Assembly: GCA_026709625.1 (NCBI GenBank)
Contig: JAPOSR010000056.1
Span: 1 to 64,000, forward strand
Source: Chloroflexota bacterium
Lineage (GTDB): Bacteria; Chloroflexota; Anaerolineae; Aggregatilineales; Phototrophicaceae
Direction: 5' to 3'
DNA: 64,000 bases
Under the pieces are notes generated by a model. That model saw only the letters and a program-made list of their open reading frames with translations, made no database searches and was not told the DNA's origin. Positions 59,716 through 64,000 of the stretch are shown here, piece by piece (positions within the stretch are counted from its first letter, which is position 1; every line of letters begins with the position of its first letter). A program made the translations under genes and the position numbers.

Positions 59716-60632
59716 TGAAACAAGCCTATAACCCCAAAAACCGCGACCTGCTCATCAATATCAACGGCGAGCTGTTTCACCGCGATGTCGCTGGCATCAG
59801 CCCCTTCGATTCGGCAGTGCAGGGTGGCGATGCGGTGTGGGAAGGGCTGCGGCTGTACCAGGGGCGCATCTTCAAGCTGATCCCGCACCTTGACCGGCTG
59901 CGTGATTCTGCCAGGTCCATGGCCTTTGCCGAGATACCCAGCCATGAAGCCATCATCGCCGAGATCCGCAAGACCTTGGCCGCCAACGCGATGACCGACG
60001 GCGTGCACATTCGTTTGACACTGAGCCGCGGCGTCAAATATACTAGCGGCATGGATACGCGCTTGAATACCAAGGGACCGACGCTTATCGTGCTGGCTGA
60101 ACACAAATCGCCTGTTTATGACAAGAGCGGCGTCCGCCTTATCACCGCGGGCATCCGGCGTATCCCGCCCGACTGCGTCGACCAAAATATCCACAGCTGC
60201 AACCTGATCAACTCGATTTTGGCGAAGATTGAAGCGAATGCGGCTGGCATGGACGATGCCTTGATGCTGGATTATCACGGCTATGTGGCGGAAACAAACG
60301 CCACGCATATCTTCGTCGTGCGTGATGACATCGTACAAACGCCAGACACCGGCAGCTGCCCAGAAGGCATCACGCGCTCGGCTGTATTGGAGATATGCGC
60401 TGCCGCGGATATCGCCTGTCAGGTCAAGAACCTGTCGCTCAGCGAGGTGTATCGGGCAGACGAGATGTTCTGCACGGGCACCATGGGCGAGCTTGCGCCC
60501 GTGGTCGAGCTGGATGGCAGACCGATCGGCTGTGGCGCGGCCGGCCCGATGACGCGGCGACTGAGCCAATTGTTTCGCAAGCGCACGCAAACGGAAGGCT
60601 TTCCGGTGGTGGATATGGCAGCTGCCAACTAG
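59712..60632 (+). CDS. Class IV aminotransferase homologue lacking the PLP lysine
   Basis: Fold of branched-chain/D-amino acid aminotransferases: LFHRDVAGISPFDSAVQGGDAVWEGLRLYQG, IRLTLSRG, DDALMLDYHGYVAETNATHIF (usual E for the Glu binding PLP N1 is in VAETN), TPDTGSCPEGITR, and FCTGTMGELAPV. The expected catalytic site I-K-S-x-N reads NIHSCNLINSILAK: the PLP-binding Lys is His (codon 60192-60194, residue 161). Unless another Lys substitutes, transamination by the normal mechanism is impossible. 306 aa. Coupled to the sulfotransferase-like gene. Confidence 0.85.
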   Translation: MMKQAYNPKNRDLLININGELFHRDVAGISPFDSAVQGGDAVWEGLRLYQGRIFKLIPHLDRLRDSARSMAFAEIPSHEAIIAEIRKTLAANAMTDGVHIRLTLSRGVKYTSGMDTRLNTKGPTLIVLAEHKSPVYDKSGVRLITAGIRRIPPDCVDQNIHSCNLINSILAKIEANAAGMDDALMLDYHGYVAETNATHIFVVRDDIVQTPDTGSCPEGITRSAVLEICAAADIACQVKNLSLSEVYRADEMFCTGTMGELAPVVELDGRPIGCGAAGPMTRRLSQLFRKRTQTEGFPVVDMAAAN

Positions 60633-60672
60633 ACCCGTTGTGCCCACTACTCGTGGAGAGGAGCGAACCCCG

Positions 60673-62949
60673 ATGTCAGATTTTGAATTTGTAGGCAAAC
60701 CAACCCCTATGCTTGATGGCCCCGCCAAGATCACGGGCAACTTGAAATACACAGGCGACCTCAGGCTGGCTGGCATGCTGCATGCTCGCTTTGTCTTGAG
60801 CGATTATGCGCACGCCACAATCACTCATATCGACTGCGGCGCGGCTTTGGCGGCGCCGGGCGTGCGCGCGGTTTTGACCGCCGAAGACCTGCCCAAGGTC
60901 GTGCCGTCGGCGCGTACAAAACTGATGCTGGCGCGCGACCGCGTTATATTCGTCGGCCAGCCAGTCGCCATTGTGCTGGCAGAAACGCCGGCGGCTGCGG
61001 CTGATGGCGCAGAACTGGTCGAGATCGACTATGAGCCACTGACAGCGGTGACTTCGATGGATGCGGCCGTGGCAGACGGCGCGCCGGTCATCTGGCCGAC
61101 GGGCATTCCCACTGGGGCAGAAGACGAAGCGGCTCATGGCGCAGACACGGGCGGCGAATCGGCAGCCGAAGATGAAAGGCCCTCCAACATCGCCGGCAAG
61201 ACGCGCCGGGAAACGGGCGATATCGCGGCGGCATTCGCGGAGGCGGCTGTGGTTGTCGAGCGCGTCTTCGAAACGCCCATGGTGCATCAAAGCTCTATCG
61301 AAACCCAGGGTTGGGTCGTGCAGCCCAACCCGATCACTGGCGGCGCGACTATGTGGGCCAGCTTGCAGTCGCCGTTTGGCGCGCGCCAGGATGTTGCTGA
61401 TGCGCTGGGCGTGCCCGAGTCGGATGTCACGGTGCATGGCATGCCGGTGGGCGGCGCATTTGGGGCGAAGTTTGGTTTGTATGAGCCGCTTGTCGCGCTG
61501 GTTGCCGCGACAGTGGGCCGACCAGTCAGCCTCATCCTGACGCGCAGTGAAGAACTGTTGACGACCAACCCCGCGCCGGCGCTGCGCCTGCATGGCAAGC
61601 TGGGCTTCGACAAGGATGGCAAGCTGGTGGCCATGCAATCGAATGTGACAGCCGATACTGGCGTGTATCCCAGTGGCTTGGGCGGTTTCGCGGCGATGCA
61701 ATTCGCCAGCTTTTATCCCTGCGAAAATCTCCTGCTGGAATCAACCAATGTGATTACCAACAAGCAATCAGTGGGCGCGTACCGTGCGCCGACTTCGCCA
61801 ACCGCGTTTATGGCAGTCGAGACGCTCTTTGATGAAGCGGCCGCGCAGCTGGGTATGGATCCAGTCGGCCTGCGTCTGAAAAATGCCGCCCGCACTGGCG
61901 ACCCCGCGCCTGATGGTGGGGATTTCTCGCCGATTGGCATGGTCGAGACGTTGGAAGCCGCCAAGCAGCACCCTATGTGGCAAAACCGCGAGGCGGCGCG
62001 GAAGCAAGGCCGCGGCGTTGGCTTGGCTATCGGCGGCTGGATGGGCGGACTCGAGCCGGGCGCGGCTGTCTGCAAGCTCAACCGCGACGGCGTGCTGCAG
62101 GTCCAGATAGGCACAGCCGACCTCAGCGGGACGCCGACCACGTTTGCGATGCTGGCTGCCGAAACCTACGGCGTTGCGCCCGACAAGGTGCGCTTTGTCT
62201 ACAGCGATACTGACAGCGCTCCCTATGGCGGTGGCGTCGGCGGCAGCAAGACCACCTATACACTGGGCAGCGCCGTCATCCGCGCGGCGCAAGACGCTCG
62301 CCGGCAAACCTTCGCCATCGCCGCGGAAGAATTTGAAGTGTCCGCCGAAGACTTGGAGATCGTGGATGGTCGCGTGCAGGTGCGCGGCTTCCCCGACCGG
62401 TCGATTAGCCTGGGCGAGATCGCTGGCAAAGCCATGACCTTCGGCGGCCGCTACGAGCCGGTGCATGGCAGTGGCCGCCAAGCCATAACCGACCGCGCGC
62501 CATCATTCTGCGCGCAAATCGCCGAGGTCGAGGTGGACGCAGAGACTGGCGATGTCAACTTGCTGAATCTGGCTGTCGTGCAAGAAGTCGGCCGCGCCAT
62601 CAACCCGCTGGCGGTGCAGGGGCAGATGCAAGGCGGGGCGGTGCAGGGGGTCGGCTGGGCGCTCTTCGAAGAGATGCGCTATGACGATGATGGGCAACTG
62701 CTGTCCGGCTCGTGGATGGACTATGCCATGCCCGATGCCGCGCAAGCTGCGCCCATTCACACGCAGATTGTCGAGGTGCCTTCGCGGAGCGGACCCTTTG
62801 GAGCGCGTGGCGTAGGCGAGCCGCCGGTCATCCCCACCGTGGCCGCGATCGCCAATGCTGTCGCGCATGCGACTGGCGTGCGCATGACGCAGGCACCGAT
62901 GACTGCGCCGCGTGTGCTCGCGGCTTTGTCTTCGCAGGCGAGCGTCTAG
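60673..62949 (+). CDS. Molybdenum hydroxylase large subunit (xanthine dehydrogenase family)
   Basis: XdhA/CoxL-like Mo-cofactor subunit: N-terminal a/b-hammerhead (LKYTGDLRLAGMLHARFVLSDYAHA), QSPFGARQDVADALG, GGAFGAKFGLYEP, AYRAPTSPTAFMAVE, GGGVGGSKTTYTLG, EVGRAINPLAVQGQMQGGAVQGVGWAL, and the catalytic Glu in GARGVGEPPVIP. No CoxL AYXCSFR-type loop, so xanthine/aldehyde-like. 758 aa, full length. The 2Fe-2S and FAD subunits are not adjacent. A 24-residue acidic insert (PTGAEDEAAHGADTGG) lies near residue 150. ATG 60673 has GAGAGGAG upstream. Confidence 0.92.
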   Translation: MSDFEFVGKPTPMLDGPAKITGNLKYTGDLRLAGMLHARFVLSDYAHATITHIDCGAALAAPGVRAVLTAEDLPKVVPSARTKLMLARDRVIFVGQPVAIVLAETPAAAADGAELVEIDYEPLTAVTSMDAAVADGAPVIWPTGIPTGAEDEAAHGADTGGESAAEDERPSNIAGKTRRETGDIAAAFAEAAVVVERVFETPMVHQSSIETQGWVVQPNPITGGATMWASLQSPFGARQDVADALGVPESDVTVHGMPVGGAFGAKFGLYEPLVALVAATVGRPVSLILTRSEELLTTNPAPALRLHGKLGFDKDGKLVAMQSNVTADTGVYPSGLGGFAAMQFASFYPCENLLLESTNVITNKQSVGAYRAPTSPTAFMAVETLFDEAAAQLGMDPVGLRLKNAARTGDPAPDGGDFSPIGMVETLEAAKQHPMWQNREAARKQGRGVGLAIGGWMGGLEPGAAVCKLNRDGVLQVQIGTADLSGTPTTFAMLAAETYGVAPDKVRFVYSDTDSAPYGGGVGGSKTTYTLGSAVIRAAQDARRQTFAIAAEEFEVSAEDLEIVDGRVQVRGFPDRSISLGEIAGKAMTFGGRYEPVHGSGRQAITDRAPSFCAQIAEVEVDAETGDVNLLNLAVVQEVGRAINPLAVQGQMQGGAVQGVGWALFEEMRYDDDGQLLSGSWMDYAMPDAAQAAPIHTQIVEVPSRSGPFGARGVGEPPVIPTVAAIANAVAHATGVRMTQAPMTAPRVLAALSSQASV

Positions 62950-63114
62950 GTTGTGTAGAAGCGAAAGCCTGCGCCCTGCCGATCATTTCCCTGGCGCTTG
63001 CCTTTCCGAACGAGCCAAGAGTCGGGGTTTCAGCGACTGCTCAATATGCAGGCTCCGCTTGGGTTTTGCGCCGCTCGCCGACGACAGTCGAGGCGGGGTT
63101 TTGGGCGCGGGCAA

Positions 63115-63885
63115 TCAAAGCCTGCCACCATCAATGGGCAAGACCTGCCCGGTGATCCAACTGGCGTAATCGGATGCGAAGAAAACCACGCCGTTGGCAA
63201 TATCTTCGGCGCTGCCCAGCCGCTTCAAGGCGAAGCGCTCCACCAGCGCGCGTTGGCCAGCTTCCCCATAGGCTGCGAATTGGCGGATGGAGTTGGGGTT
63301 GGACAGCACAAAGCCTGGCGCGATGTTGTTGACTGTGATCTGCCACTTGCCCAGCTCGTGCGCTAGTTGCCGGGTCAAGCCGATCTGTGCCGCCTTCGCC
63401 GCGGCATAAGCTTGGATGCCAGTCAGGCTGACACCCAAACCCGCCCCGCTGGAAATGTTGATGATGCGGCCAAAGCGCGCGGCTTTCATGGACGGCGCGA
63501 CCGCCTGCGCGAAATAAAACGCGCCACGCGCATTCACCGCGAAGATGCTGTCCCAATCTTCTGCGCTGATCTCTTCCAAGGGCCGACCGACCTGCCCCAA
63601 AACGCCGCCCGCATTGTTGACAAGGATGTGCGCGGCCTTATCTGTCGCAAGCGCTTCATCCACCAGCCCAAAAACAGCGGCGCGCTCGCGCACATCGACG
63701 ATCCGCGCCCGACACTTGCCGCCTGCCGCCTCGCACAGCGCCGCAGTTTCCGCTAGTTCGTCCGCCAGCACATCGCAGCTCCACACCGATGCGCCTCGCT
63801 GGGCAAAAGCCAGGCTGATCGCGCGCCCAAATCCGTGCGCCGCGCCGGTTACGATGGCGGTTTTGCCCGCAAAATCGATGTTCAT
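63115..63885 (-). CDS. Short-chain dehydrogenase/reductase (FabG-like)
   Basis: Classical SDR: cofactor motif TGAAHGFG, NNAGG, catalytic Ser in IINISSGAGLG, Y-x3-K in YAAAKA, PGFVLS after the catalytic site, and C-terminal ITGQVLPIDGG. 256 aa. An Asp after strand 2 (SCDVLAD) suggests NAD preference. Substrate unknown. ATG 63885 overlaps the stop of the upstream partial gene (ATGA). The 165-nt gap to the molybdenum enzyme shows no clear feature. Confidence 0.93.
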   Translation of the reverse strand: MNIDFAGKTAIVTGAAHGFGRAISLAFAQRGASVWSCDVLADELAETAALCEAAGGKCRARIVDVRERAAVFGLVDEALATDKAAHILVNNAGGVLGQVGRPLEEISAEDWDSIFAVNARGAFYFAQAVAPSMKAARFGRIINISSGAGLGVSLTGIQAYAAAKAAQIGLTRQLAHELGKWQITVNNIAPGFVLSNPNSIRQFAAYGEAGQRALVERFALKRLGSAEDIANGVVFFASDYASWITGQVLPIDGGRL

Positions 63886-64000
63886 ACGAAATCCGCCCGC
63901 AGGTCTTCCAGGTTTTTGAGCGATTGTTCACGAGCGCCACGTTCAATCTCGCCGATCATAGCGATCCAGCGGCGCGTCAAGGACAGGTCCACGCCAGTCA
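63882..64000 (-). CDS. C-terminal end of an unidentified gene (runs off the window)
   Basis: The last 38 codons are visible, ending ADFV-TGA at 63884-63882. The segment is helical and charged (RRWIAMIGEIERGAREQSL). Coupled to the SDR gene by ATGA, so both belong to one operon that continues beyond the window. Not enough sequence to name it. Confidence 0.6.
   Translation of the reverse strand, partial: TGVDLSLTRRWIAMIGEIERGAREQSLKNLEDLRADFV

Noticed and set aside
1..64000. CRISPR arrays, insertion sequences, prophage genes, rRNA
   Set aside because: No regularly spaced direct repeats, transposase/integrase motifs, phage structural genes or rRNA sequence were seen on either strand.

Overview
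The window looks like a chromosome segment of a GC-rich, free-living bacterium, most likely a member of the Chloroflexota (Anaerolineae-like). That assignment is inference. It rests on the mix of T-box leaders on valS and trpE, a fused shikimate kinase/3-dehydroquinate synthase, NAD-dependent LigA beside PolX, LysM proteins with Pro/Thr-rich linkers, many ATGA overlaps and weak or absent Shine-Dalgarno sites. No phage, plasmid, IS element, CRISPR array or rRNA was seen. One tRNA was found (tRNA-Thr, anticodon CGT).

Layout. 1-3.2 kb: Ser/Thr kinase with a C-terminal membrane anchor, facing mutL. 3.4-6.5 kb: tRNA-Thr abutting a valine T-box leader and valS. 6.5-17 kb: envelope region with a zinc-ribbon/LysM membrane protein, a LysM lipoprotein, a LysM protein with a catalytically dead glycosidase domain, a polytopic glycosyltransferase, a NERD-like protein, a large secreted Cys-rich protein and an LCP-family ligase. 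Between the last two lies a candidate structured non-coding RNA with its own promoter and terminator. 17-23.8 kb: lipoate ligase facing a polX / SH3 protein / ligA / rlmI operon. 23.8-31.5 kb: a T-box-controlled trp operon (trpE-G-D-C-F, a NUDIX gene, trpB-A). 32.0-38.8 kb: aroH-tyrA-aroA-aroE-aroC-aroKB-aroQ, preceded by what looks like a ribosome-dependent attenuator whose leader peptide contains Phe-Gly-Tyr-Tyr-Pro-Tyr. The trp and aro operons together cover most of tryptophan and tyrosine synthesis from 3-dehydroquinate on; DAHP synthase and a PheA are not in the window.

38.9-49.4 kb: glutamine synthetase, a divergent aspartokinase homologue, a PSP1 / LmbE / M20 peptidase / unknown / purA operon, a small membrane protein with an anchored cytochrome c, and rqcH. 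49.4-59 kb: three glycosyltransferases, a PfkB sugar kinase, an ABC exporter, a Gfo/Idh dehydrogenase, an amino-acid-type binding protein and an intact clan-A-like glycosidase. 59-64 kb: a sulfotransferase-like gene, a class IV aminotransferase homologue lacking its PLP lysine, a lone molybdenum hydroxylase large subunit, an SDR and the end of one more gene.

Promoters could be read at many gene starts as TTGnnn-17/18 nt-TAnnnT, and several correct the longest-ORF starts. Three minus-strand genes have a -10 box only 6-7 nt before ATG, suggesting leaderless mRNAs. A dispersed ~100-160 bp intergenic repeat occurs four times (3.2, 15.3, 31.9 reversed and 54.0 kb). Coordinates, pairings and motifs were read by eye; no database search was run.
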